Program-made: the position numbers and the translations under genes
Shown here: piece by piece, positions 7,129-15,160 of the stretch
Layout of the letters: each line of letters starts with the position of its first letter
How positions within the stretch are numbered: position 1 is the stretch's first letter
Virus record (IMG/VR): IMGVR_UViG_3300020084_000030
Location: 1-43,801 of that record
Direction: 5' to 3' (one strand)
DNA: 43,801 nt
DNA from: a virus
Notes under the pieces: model-generated
The model's database searches: none
The model's input: the letters and a program-made list of their open reading frames with translations, nothing else
Told to the model about the DNA's origin: nothing

Positions 7129-7630
7129 TAATTCTATTCAATTCAACTGCTTGTTTGTAAGGCATTTCTATACCTAAGAAATCCTCATATAATATATTTA
7201 GGTCGTAAATACTATTGCAATTATCAAATGTTTGAATTAAAGATGTATTGAATCCAGGTGTGTTATTTTCAATTTCATCTTCAATCAATAATTTTGCAAA
7301 AATTTTCATGCAATTTACTACGCTAGCAACAGCCTCTTCAGATAAACTTACATAAACCTTCGTATCATAATTGCCAGTTTCAGGATTGAAAACATAGTCT
7401 TTCTTTTCTGCTCTAATTTCTGCCCACCACTTAGATCCTTTTACCGCAGTATTTCTATCTAAAGGAAAATGCTCTACACCGACAATATACTTATCGTAAT
7501 TTTCTTGAGTGCAACCTAAAATACTATACTTAATTTTAGTATCTTGAAACTCAAAAATTTTATTATCTAAAGCTTCCTGCGATACATCATGTAAATCAGC
7601 GAAGAAATAAATTAAATTATCGTAATTCAT
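7067..7630 (-). CDS. Conserved-type phage protein, unknown function
   Basis: This 187-aa, mildly acidic soluble protein has no membrane segment, signal peptide or catalytic signature. Features include an N-terminal aromatic segment (NYDNLIYFFADLHDVS), a beta-like stretch (KWWAEIRAEKKDYVFNPETG, about residues 68-87) and a helical second half (VASVVNCMKIFAKLLIEDE). The ATG at 7630 has AGAGG upstream and follows the kelch-like gene by 11 bases. Its 3' end overlaps the next gene by up to 62 bases, which suggests tight co-expression. It begins the three-gene non-morphogenetic block before gp13. I cannot name its function. Confidence 0.7.
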   Translation of the reverse strand: MNYDNLIYFFADLHDVSQEALDNKIFEFQDTKIKYSILGCTQENYDKYIVGVEHFPLDRNTAVKGSKWWAEIRAEKKDYVFNPETGNYDTKVYVSLSEEAVASVVNCMKIFAKLLIEDEIENNTPGFNTSLIQTFDNCNSIYDLNILYEDFLGIEMPYKQAVELNRINANGQRIFNENRLRIESLRV

Positions 7631-7641
7631 TTTACAACCTC

Positions 7642-8616
7642 TTAGTAGTTTGGTGCTGTTGTGCCATAAGTGGCATTAGTTATACTGTAAGCAGAAGCTA
7701 GTGATGCAGAAGACATTCCAGCATTTCCTCCAGGAGTAGACGATAAATCATTAGCAACATCATTAACATAACTTACTTTATACGTGTTATTATTTTGAGC
7801 ACCGTTGTAATGACCTAGACAATAACCTTTATTTGCACCAGACTGATAATTTTCTTCCCCCGCATTTTGCACACCGAAACTACTAATCTGAGCTCCAGTA
7901 TCATCATTATACTTAACCAGAGTAGCATTCAAGTTGCCACCATTTTTCATGTAGGAATATCCTTTGTAACTACTTAAAGCTTTACCCCAACCATCACTTC
8001 CAGGAGATGTTGTCCATGATGCATATGTTTCAGTGGACCATGTGAAGGATTGTGCAGTGCTACCTGTTTTATGCCACCCTCTGAATCTACCCTCAGATGT
8101 TGCTGTAAAATCATTTGAAGTTGCTGAGTTTTGTGGTCTCTGTGCAGATGTTGCCATCGTTTCAGTTTTCAAATCAAATCTATCAGTAGCAGCATTACCG
8201 CCACCAACGATATAAACCTTAGCTCCAGCATGTTCATAATCAACCATAGTTCCCAAATCGTTTCTCGAAACTGTCATATTCCAAGAAGCAGTAGCACCAC
8301 CTCTTGATGCCTCATTGGTCATATTCATAGACCAAGTTGTAGCAGAAGAACCCATGAAAGCATTTGCGATAGCATAAACATAAAAATATAAATCACTGTT
8401 TGCTCCGTCAGAATATGAAGCTGCTTCGCTCATTTTATCACCAAGGTTTGTTGTGATATCAGTTGAGTGATTAGTGCGATTCACATTTCTCCATGGGGAG
8501 GAATCTTTATATCCCCCCGCAACAAATCCGTGAGTAATGATTCTTGCTTGTGGCCAGGGGAGATCGCCCCCCGCTCTGGATGCTCCTAAATCTCTTAATG
8601 TAGTTAATCTTGGCAT
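7642..8616 (-). CDS. Kelch-like beta-propeller virion or fibre protein
   Basis: This 324-aa protein rich in Gly, Ser, Thr, Asn, Tyr and Trp begins MPRLTTLRDLGASRAGG, then ARIITHGFVAGGYKDSSPWR, a start I associate with a family common in marine T4-like phages. About four units of some 45-50 residues repeat a pattern of aromatic strand, GG turn and F/W strand with 'ST/TD' turn. Examples are KVYIVGGGNAATDRFDLKTE, SFTWSTETYASW, ATLVKYNDDTG and TYKVSYVNDVAND. This is kelch-like and suggests a propeller suited to surface binding. A strong ribosome site GGAGGT (8630-8625) precedes the ATG. Location at the end of the fibre cluster supports a virion role; the exact position in the particle is unknown. 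Confidence 0.7.
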   Translation of the reverse strand: MPRLTTLRDLGASRAGGDLPWPQARIITHGFVAGGYKDSSPWRNVNRTNHSTDITTNLGDKMSEAASYSDGANSDLYFYVYAIANAFMGSSATTWSMNMTNEASRGGATASWNMTVSRNDLGTMVDYEHAGAKVYIVGGGNAATDRFDLKTETMATSAQRPQNSATSNDFTATSEGRFRGWHKTGSTAQSFTWSTETYASWTTSPGSDGWGKALSSYKGYSYMKNGGNLNATLVKYNDDTGAQISSFGVQNAGEENYQSGANKGYCLGHYNGAQNNNTYKVSYVNDVANDLSSTPGGNAGMSSASLASAYSITNATYGTTAPNY

Positions 8617-8650
8617 AGTTTGTTACCTCCGTTTTTTATTTTTAAAATTT

Positions 8651-8686
8651 ATCAACCGAAGGATTGTTATCAACCGAAGGATTGTT
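8651..8686 (-). repeat. Exact 18-bp tandem duplication at the end of the 1641-aa fibre gene
   Basis: Positions 8651-8668 and 8669-8686 are identical 18-mers (ATCAACCGAAGGATTGTT on the plus strand). The right-hand copy contains the last codons and TGA stop of the fibre gene. The left-hand copy lies just past the stop and repeats QSFG-stop in the same frame. Confidence 0.9.
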
Positions 8687-11600
8687 TTGATCCAATTACG
8701 TCAACAAAACTACTACCACTTCTAATAATTGTATAAGTCCAAACTTCTAGTTTGTTTGCGGTTCCAGTTGGTTGATTTCCTCCTTGCCACTTAACTGTAA
8801 ATGAAGATCCATTAACACCGAATGTTGTTGACATCTTATATGCAGTACCTCCCTGAGAAACTAAAATTGCGACGACAATCACTTTATTATCATCAACAGT
8901 TGTTGTAGTTGGAATATTCTGAATGTTTGGTGTGATATCACCACTCATCGAACCAGATGGATGATAGTAGATAGCTCTGGTTGCAAAATTATAGTTTTGG
9001 TTTCCAGACTGACCAGGACCTCTAATTTCAAGTGCTTCAGTGAAGCTTGCTTGCTTAGAAATACCAGTTACATCTAAACCAGCAAGAGTTCCAATGGAAG
9101 TTAGACCAGAAGCAGAAGTTACCGTTGAAGCAAGAGTAGTTGCACTTAAAACAGAAGCTCCATTGATTTGGTATGATGCGCCAGTTGGAATATTAACTCC
9201 ACTGGTACCGCCAACATTTAGTCCAGCATTTGGAAGATTCCATCTGGTATTAGCATGATCATACTTAAAGCTTAGGTTGCTAATGCCAAGTTGTAGTCCA
9301 GCATCATTGGCAGTGTCACTATTCGTGGCACCGCTACCAATAATGATTGTTTTATCTGCAATTGATAAATCTGTTGAATTAACAGTAGTTGTTGTGCCAG
9401 CAACGGTGATATTACCAGCAAACGAAGCATTACCATCTTTATCAACACTAAACTTAGATGCACCACCAACTTGAGCATTGATTAAAGTTGTGCCAGCACC
9501 AGATTGTGTATTAGTTGCATTAATAGTTAATGCTTCGGTGCTTGATGCAGTATCCCAAGTAGGTCTTACTTTTAGTGTGCCTACAATATCAAGATCAGTT
9601 GCTACTTTTTGCTTTCTTTCTACCGTAATTGTGCCAGTGGCAGGTGAAACAGCAGTGCCAGTCATAGTGTAAGCAAATGTTTTGGCAGTAGCATTAACAG
9701 CGGTTACTGTAAATGTGCCATTATAATTTGCTTGGTTTGCACCAGAAACTACGATTTGGTCACCAAGATATACGTTATTGGCAACGAAGGAAGTTACAGT
9801 AGCAGTAGTGCCAGAAGATGTAAGTAAAGAAACACCGATGGTTGGAGAGGATCTTACAATACCAGCACCAACTTGTCCATCAACATAAGTCTTAACCGCA
9901 AGTTGAGTTGGAACTGCAGCATCTCTAGAGAAGTCTCCGCCTAATGTAGCATCAGCTGAGAATTCATTAATTGACACACCCAATTCAGCACCTAATGTGC
10001 CGAGACGTAGTGAGGATAGACCACTCAAGTTAAACGCACTAGCGTCTAGTGTAGCGGTACCTGTTGCCTGCTCAACAACGAAGAATTCACCAACTCTGAA
10101 GTTACCATCTTGGTCAGATGAAACGTAGTAACATCTTCCAGGGAAGTTTTCTACAATTTCATTTGCTTGTACTGGATTGGTGGTTGGTGTACCAGGCCAG
10201 TTTGTATTTGCTTTGTTTCCAGTACCAACTTGTAGGAAGTCATGACCTGTCATACGTACTTGTGAGTAACGTAGACGAATTTCTACTGACTGACCGTTGT
10301 TTGCATTGATATTCTTTGGTCCCGCAAAGATAATAGTTGCTCTACCAACTTGAGGTTGATTAACTGAGGTAATACGGAAGAATTCATCATCAACTTTGAC
10401 AATATCATTAGTGTCAAAGTTAGCGATAGAAAATAGAGGAACATCAGTTACAGCGGTATCAACGTCTCCACGTAAAGTGGTAGCATTTGCTGTTCTTGTT
10501 ATATAGTAAATTATAGATCCGTCAGTATGTGCAGCAGCGGTTGTTCCTTCCTGACCTCTAACTACTGTAACACTAGCAGCGTTAACAGCAGTAATTCTCA
10601 TCAATTCGTTATTGACTAAAATAAAGTTGTTTGCGCCAGCAGCAAATCCTGATAGAATTGATTGAGTATCGTCAGAGAATGGAATTTCAGTAGCAGCGTT
10701 ATCAACACCAACTGTGCCTAAAACATCAAGCTTACCAGTTATTGAAGAAACATTATAAAGAGTTACTGCAGCACCACCAGCATGTAGTGCAAGAGTGCTT
10801 CCTCCAGTTGTTCCTTGCTTATAAACTTTTGCATCTTGAAGACGAGCATCACCAGAAGCGATTGTTAAGTTGGTGCCTGGGTTTGAATAACTAAATGTAG
10901 TGCCAGTAAGCACAGTAACTGTAGTTCTTTGAAGCACCCCTCCAATAATACCCTTCGTAACACCATCAGTTGAATCAAAACCAGTTGCAAAAGGTCTTAC
11001 CGTAGCAGTAGCAGATGGAATTGCAATAACAACTTTATCACCAGTGCTAAGACCATGCGGTCCTGATGTAGTTAAAGTAGTTACGTTATTATTTCTACTT
11101 ACGTCAGAAACGTTAACTGATGCTGGAGCGGTGCCAGGAACATCATATCTTCTGAGACTTGAAATGAAGATATTTGTTGCAACGCCTGCATCAACAACAT
11201 CTTTAATAACATAATACCCAGGATCATTATATTGTGAAGCGCCAGAAACGTTGAGGAATTTAGTAGCTCCAGTTATTTTTGGAAGTACAGGATTACCACC
11301 GACAACAGGAAGGTTTGTGAGTGGGAAAATCTTACCCTTAACACCTTCTAGAGCTGGAGTTGCGCCTCCTGCAGAGGTTGTGGCAGTTGCACCAGATGCA
11401 ACTACTCCAGCAGCACCCACACCAGCAATTGATTTGCTATTAGCAAATGTACCAGTGATAGGCTCAATTACTAGATAATTTGATTGGACATAAAGAATTA
11501 AACCAAGAGCATAATCTGCTGCTCCAACTGTGCTTTGAGCAACTTGCTCATTCTGCTTAAAGACAGGACTATTTTCTTCATAACTGAAGTTAAGTCTTTG

Positions 11601-13595
11601 ACCTCTAACTGTACCTGTGATTGGGGTTTCTGTAGTATCAAAACCAGAGGATACCGCACCATATGTGCCCCATGAGTTGTTACCTACAAGTGAGCGAATT
11701 CTACCACCACCAGAGCAGGTATAACCAATGTGACAATAGTATGTGAAGGAAGAAACGATTTCTGCGTTACCTAGATCCTTACACCAGAAACCAACACCTA
11801 AATCGTGTATTTGAGTGAATGAATCAAATAGCATCGATCCGTTAGAAACAGTATTACCATAAATGCCCTTATCGATGATAGCACCTACACCACCAGTGCA
11901 ATTCGGTGCAGCTCCTAAAGTGCGACCAGAGAATGCTGAGCACTGAGTAATATATGGTGATTTACCTGTAATTGGAATTGAAGGATTGAGTCTTAAAAAT
12001 ACACCTCTAATAGTTGCCTGAGTGATGTCAGGAGAATCAAGACCTGTGGCAGGTTCGAAACCTTCCATTCCACTGAAAATCATATCTTTCAGAGTTGTTG
12101 ATTCTGAAAGGAAAAACATTGTAGAGAATCTGTTTTCTACAGGTGTTGCGTCAGTTGAAAGACCAACAGTGTTTGGAGAAATAACAGTGGCGCGAAGGTT
12201 ATCGCCAATAATAGATGTGAAAGCAGGGACTGTTAGTGGAAGTTGCTCAGGGTAGGTGCCAGACTTAACAAAAATAGTATTGATTGAAGTCGCTGTGCCA
12301 ACAGGAATCTGAGAAAGAGCATAACGTAATGTTTTCCAAGGTCTGCTGATATTTTTACCATGAGTAGTAGCATCAGTACCATCAGTTGCTACATAAAAAA
12401 CATTTGCACAAAGGTTGTTTCTTTCCCACGCAGGAAGACCATTATCGACTGTGAGAACTTGACCACTTGTGCCAATTGGAAGAGGCACATTAGCGCCAGC
12501 ATTATTTCTATAAAGAGTATCACCAGGATTTTGTAGGGTTAGTGTTGATTCTCCCTGTGCAAGTGCTTGCCAGTTAGCGCCACCGTCAGCAACGGGGTCA
12601 ATGTTAATATTGTGTGCTGTTAAATTAACCCAACTTGCGGAAGATTTAGAAACAACATCATTCACTTGATAAGTTGCTGTTGAAGACCAGGGACCTCTCC
12701 AATTTAGACCACTGGAAACTTTTTTCCATTTTGTAGCATCAGTTGGATAGATACCTGCAGCACTAGTTGAAATTTTTACATATGTATTTCCACCGAATAG
12801 CACAACATCTCCAGGTACATACACAGTTGTATTACTGTATTCGCCTTTCATATCAAAACCAGTGGTCACAATTCCCCAATCAGCTGGTATTGCTGGAGTT
12901 GGTGGAATTGGTGGACTCGCTGAAGAATCTCCTGGATTACCAGGAATGTCTATTAGATAAAGGTTAGGTTGCTTGCCTTGACTGATAGTTTTGGCAACGT
13001 AAGTATAACCACCATAATTGACAATATCTCCTGGTTGATACTCTGTGCCCTGTAACCAAGTATCTTCAAAATTAACAGACTCTAGATAAACACTAAACTT
13101 AGTAAGGTCGAATGAAATACCTGAAGTATGGGCGGTAGTTACGAGATATAATGTGTTACCATATCTTACGATATCGTTTAATTTATACCAAGTGCCAGCG
13201 GTCCAATCTGATTTATATGTCGTGCCAGCAGTATAAAGAGACCATTTGGTAAGATCATTAGTATAGAATAAATTCTCGTTTGCTGCGGATGTATGATTCT
13301 GCACACAGAGATATTGATTAGCACCATAGCTAACAAGGTCATTCTTAGCGAAGAATGTATTTGGAGTCCATGTGCCTATGATTCTAACACCAGGGACATG
13401 TAGTTGCCATCTTGGCACCGCAATGTCTAAATCTGTTGATGCCCAAGAAGTTTCTGATGCTGCCGAAGTATGATTAACGACACAAACGTATGTATTCCCT
13501 TTAAAGGAAACGATGTCGTCAATTACATAGGCAGTAGATGGAGCCCATGCACCTCTCCAGTTGAATTTTAATCTACCTAATCTGAAATCAGCCAT
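8670..13595 (-). CDS. Large tail-fibre/adhesin with six binding-type repeats and a beta-helix region
   Basis: This 1641-aa modular protein has these parts in order. Residues about 11-348 hold six tandem units with the pattern W-x5-Y-x3-D-x-V-x5-Y, for example WAPSTAYVIDDIVSFKGNTY, resembling CBM5/12-type carbohydrate-binding repeats. A right-handed beta-helix begins near residue 395 (VFYVATDGTD, SIIGDNLRATVISP). 'Initiation' modules with NNELMRIT...VRGQEGTTAAAHTDG occur near residue 1000. CYYVSSDQDGNFRVGEFF lies near 1153 and is shared with the 1646-aa protein. A 'STDLSIADKTIIIG' module near 1400 is shared with the 491-aa fibre. A distinct C-terminal domain occupies about 1520-1641. No catalytic lyase residues can be assigned. 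The ATG has an AAGGA ribosome site. It probably forms a trimeric side or tail fibre that contacts host glycans. Confidence 0.85.
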   Translation of the reverse strand: MADFRLGRLKFNWRGAWAPSTAYVIDDIVSFKGNTYVCVVNHTSAASETSWASTDLDIAVPRWQLHVPGVRIIGTWTPNTFFAKNDLVSYGANQYLCVQNHTSAANENLFYTNDLTKWSLYTAGTTYKSDWTAGTWYKLNDIVRYGNTLYLVTTAHTSGISFDLTKFSVYLESVNFEDTWLQGTEYQPGDIVNYGGYTYVAKTISQGKQPNLYLIDIPGNPGDSSASPPIPPTPAIPADWGIVTTGFDMKGEYSNTTVYVPGDVVLFGGNTYVKISTSAAGIYPTDATKWKKVSSGLNWRGPWSSTATYQVNDVVSKSSASWVNLTAHNINIDPVADGGANWQALAQGESTLTLQNPGDTLYRNNAGANVPLPIGTSGQVLTVDNGLPAWERNNLCANVFYVATDGTDATTHGKNISRPWKTLRYALSQIPVGTATSINTIFVKSGTYPEQLPLTVPAFTSIIGDNLRATVISPNTVGLSTDATPVENRFSTMFFLSESTTLKDMIFSGMEGFEPATGLDSPDITQATIRGVFLRLNPSIPITGKSPYITQCSAFSGRTLGAAPNCTGGVGAIIDKGIYGNTVSNGSMLFDSFTQIHDLGVGFWCKDLGNAEIVSSFTYYCHIGYTCSGGGRIRSLVGNNSWGTYGAVSSGFDTTETPITGTVRGQRLNFSYEENSPVFKQNEQVAQSTVGAADYALGLILYVQSNYLVIEPITGTFANSKSIAGVGAAGVVASGATATTSAGGATPALEGVKGKIFPLTNLPVVGGNPVLPKITGATKFLNVSGASQYNDPGYYVIKDVVDAGVATNIFISSLRRYDVPGTAPASVNVSDVSRNNNVTTLTTSGPHGLSTGDKVVIAIPSATATVRPFATGFDSTDGVTKGIIGGVLQRTTVTVLTGTTFSYSNPGTNLTIASGDARLQDAKVYKQGTTGGSTLALHAGGAAVTLYNVSSITGKLDVLGTVGVDNAATEIPFSDDTQSILSGFAAGANNFILVNNELMRITAVNAASVTVVRGQEGTTAAAHTDGSIIYYITRTANATTLRGDVDTAVTDVPLFSIANFDTNDIVKVDDEFFRITSVNQPQVGRATIIFAGPKNINANNGQSVEIRLRYSQVRMTGHDFLQVGTGNKANTNWPGTPTTNPVQANEIVENFPGRCYYVSSDQDGNFRVGEFFVVEQATGTATLDASAFNLSGLSSLRLGTLGAELGVSINEFSADATLGGDFSRDAAVPTQLAVKTYVDGQVGAGIVRSSPTIGVSLLTSSGTTATVTSFVANNVYLGDQIVVSGANQANYNGTFTVTAVNATAKTFAYTMTGTAVSPATGTITVERKQKVATDLDIVGTLKVRPTWDTASSTEALTINATNTQSGAGTTLINAQVGGASKFSVDKDGNASFAGNITVAGTTTTVNSTDLSIADKTIIIGSGATNSDTANDAGLQLGISNLSFKYDHANTRWNLPNAGLNVGGTSGVNIPTGASYQINGASVLSATTLASTVTSASGLTSIGTLAGLDVTGISKQASFTEALEIRGPGQSGNQNYNFATRAIYYHPSGSMSGDITPNIQNIPTTTTVDDNKVIVVAILVSQGGTAYKMSTTFGVNGSSFTVKWQGGNQPTGTANKLEVWTYTIIRSGSSFVDVIGSKQSFG

Positions 13596-13652
13596 TTTTT
13601 ATTTTCCTTATAGTGGTCCTTGGTGGATAAACGTTTGTGCCTAACCTGGCAA

Positions 13653-14324
13653 TTATTTTGGTCCTACATTGTAGTCATAACTACCAAATCTAGCAACGAA
13701 ATAACCTTGATCATCAATGAAATAGGTTATCTTTCTTGCTTCAAACTTATACTGTTGATATTTATCATTGTTTTCATCGTTACTGAAAGATTTAACAATA
13801 CTAGTAACTCTAAAAGTTAAATCTGTAACATCATTAACTTTTGAAGAAGGAACTGTTACAGTTTCATTTGGAGAAAATTGAGCTCCTCCACTGTGAATAG
13901 CAACATTTGAAATATAACCTTGAGCATTTCTAGTAATTAAAAGATTTAGTCCTGATCCAGGTTTTCTATTTGATTCTCCTTCTCCATCACCATTTCCAAT
14001 TAATCCAGTTATTGTGTATGTCACATTAGCATCAGTTGAATTTTCAATGCCTCCAGAAATTAATTGTATTGTTTTAACACTACCAACTTCAACAACGTTA
14101 TTCCAAGCATCCATGAAATCAATTTGCTCTGTGCCATCAACATTAAAAACATCAATATTATCGTTATCTGCAGTGTTTGTTTTGGTATAAACAAGCATAC
14201 CATCAGCGTCTCTTCTTAGAGCATGAAAAGTAAAACGGTTTGAGGTGTTAAAGTATGAATACATGCTTCCCCCTCCAGATCCAACACTACTGCCCTGCCC
14301 AGATTCACTTAAGTAAAGTGCCAT
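13653..14324 (-). CDS. Probable virion structural protein of the fibre cluster
   Basis: This 223-aa protein has a Gly/Ser-rich start (GQGSSVGSGGGSMYSYFNTS), then beta-strand-rich sequence without a recognised family. Segments such as NRFTFHALRRDADGMLVYTK, VKTIQLISGGIENSTDANVTY and KITYFIDDQGYFVARFGSYD are amphipathic beta in character. A short 'GGAQFSPNETVTVPS' element resembles the GSGY-type turns of the giant baseplate proteins. Two late-promoter octamers lie upstream (14370-14363 and 14352-14345), the nearer 20 nt before the ATG, so expression is clearly late. The flexible glycine N-terminus may be a linker. A connector or small fibre role is inferred from context. Confidence 0.75.
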   Translation of the reverse strand: MALYLSESGQGSSVGSGGGSMYSYFNTSNRFTFHALRRDADGMLVYTKTNTADNDNIDVFNVDGTEQIDFMDAWNNVVEVGSVKTIQLISGGIENSTDANVTYTITGLIGNGDGEGESNRKPGSGLNLLITRNAQGYISNVAIHSGGAQFSPNETVTVPSSKVNDVTDLTFRVTSIVKSFSNDENNDKYQQYKFEARKITYFIDDQGYFVARFGSYDYNVGPK

Positions 14325-14344
14325 CTAAAAACCCCAACTTGAGT

Positions 14345-14352
14345 TATTTATG
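14345..14352 (-). promoter_or_regulatory. Late promoter octamer CATAAATA (proximal of a pair)
   Basis: The minus strand reads CATAAATAACTC, 20 nt before the ATG at 14324. It is one base from the T4 late consensus and 18 bp downstream of a perfect copy. Confidence 0.6.
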
Positions 14353-14362
14353 ATATCACAAG

Positions 14363-14370
14363 TATTTATA
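14363..14370 (-). promoter_or_regulatory. Late promoter octamer TATAAATA (perfect consensus)
   Basis: The minus strand reads TTATTATAAATACTTG. It is a perfect T4-type late consensus in the 57-base gap between the 245-aa and 223-aa genes. Confidence 0.7.
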
Positions 14371-14381
14371 ATAATTAACTA

Positions 14382-15119
14382 TTATGAATACACCTTCCAA
14401 AAATCTCCAGTCCAAACAATTGTAACCGTGACGCCAGCAACATCAAGAATATATGGACTATCTGTGTCTCCAGTTTGATCTTGGAATGTTTTTCCTGATC
14501 CTGCATCTAATATAACTGGATATGAATTCCAAGAATTTTTCATATCAGCAAAAACAATAGTATTACCTATGTTTGGATTTACTGGAAGAATTACTGTAAT
14601 ATCTGATTGTGTAGAAGAATTAGTTAAGGTATCTACTAAATATCTTCCACTGACTTGTGCAACAAAATTTTGTGTTTCTACACCAAAACTTGCGCCAGCA
14701 GCAATATTATTACTGCCTCTAACAATAAGGTCACCTTTAATTTCTACTACACCAGTAACATCATTATCATTATTTGGGTCAATAACAATATCACCAGTTG
14801 CTTTAACTCTGTTAACTAACAAACTATTCATGGTGAAATCGCCAGTGCTCTCAAGAATACTTGGAGTTACTGAGTTTGGAAACATATTGATAGTATTAAC
14901 CTTTCCCCAAGAAAGGACTCCATTACCATCGGTAATTAACATTTCGTTAGCAGCACCATCATCAACTGGCATTGTCAATGTATAGCTTCCAGTTAAACTG
15001 GATGGTGCTTTAAGAGACACAAATCTAAGTGTGCCTACATTAGTGCTTAATTTTACTGCGTTGTTATTTTCAACAACCAGTCCGTTTTTTACGGTAAATT
15101 CTTTGTTGTACGTAGCCAT
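14382..15119 (-). CDS. Short tail-fibre-like protein
   Basis: This 245-aa protein starts MATYNKEFTVKNGLVVENNN, then LKAPSSLTGSYTLTMPVDDG and GNGVLSWGKV (about residues 37-75). That is the same 'LKAP...YTLP...G.LSW' block found in the 499-aa fibre. A middle segment has repeated short strands (GDIVIDPNNDND, VEIKGDLIVRGSNN) typical of fibre shafts. Residues about 150-245 form a globular tip-like domain with RYLVDTL, DITVILPVNPNIGNTIVFAD and a WTGDFWKVY end, a pattern I know from other phage fibre C-termini. A GGGGAG ribosome site precedes the ATG. A receptor-contacting or attachment role in the fibre cluster is inferred. Confidence 0.8.
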   Translation of the reverse strand: MATYNKEFTVKNGLVVENNNAVKLSTNVGTLRFVSLKAPSSLTGSYTLTMPVDDGAANEMLITDGNGVLSWGKVNTINMFPNSVTPSILESTGDFTMNSLLVNRVKATGDIVIDPNNDNDVTGVVEIKGDLIVRGSNNIAAGASFGVETQNFVAQVSGRYLVDTLTNSSTQSDITVILPVNPNIGNTIVFADMKNSWNSYPVILDAGSGKTFQDQTGDTDSPYILDVAGVTVTIVWTGDFWKVYS

Positions 15120-15152
15120 AACGGTTCACTCTCCCCGTTGTAGTGTTAGAAA

Positions 15153-15160
15153 TATTTATG
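15153..15160 (-). promoter_or_regulatory. Late promoter octamer CATAAATA
   Basis: The minus strand reads AATCATAAATATTTC and overlaps the TAA of the 491-aa fibre gene. It lies about 34 nt before the ATG at 15119. Confidence 0.55.

Noticed and set aside
7642-8616. Carbohydrate-active enzyme (galactose-oxidase type) for the kelch-like protein
   Set aside because: Only propeller-like repeats are visible and none of the copper-radical active-site residues can be assigned.
8651-8686. 18-bp direct repeat as a phage attachment site or insertion-sequence target duplication
   Set aside because: The copies are immediately adjacent with nothing between them, and there is no integrase or transposase; simple slippage is enough.
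12550-13560. Regular repeats in the fibre gene as a CRISPR-like array
   Set aside because: The periodicity is at the protein level only; the DNA copies are diverged and continuous with the reading frame.
8670-13595. Active polysaccharide lyase for the beta-helix fibre
   Set aside because: The beta-helix pattern is clear but no catalytic residue set of a known lyase family can be identified by eye.
14569-14985. Plus-strand ORF of 138 aa
   Set aside because: It is the reverse frame of a Thr/Val-rich fibre gene; such sequence gives long antisense open frames by composition.
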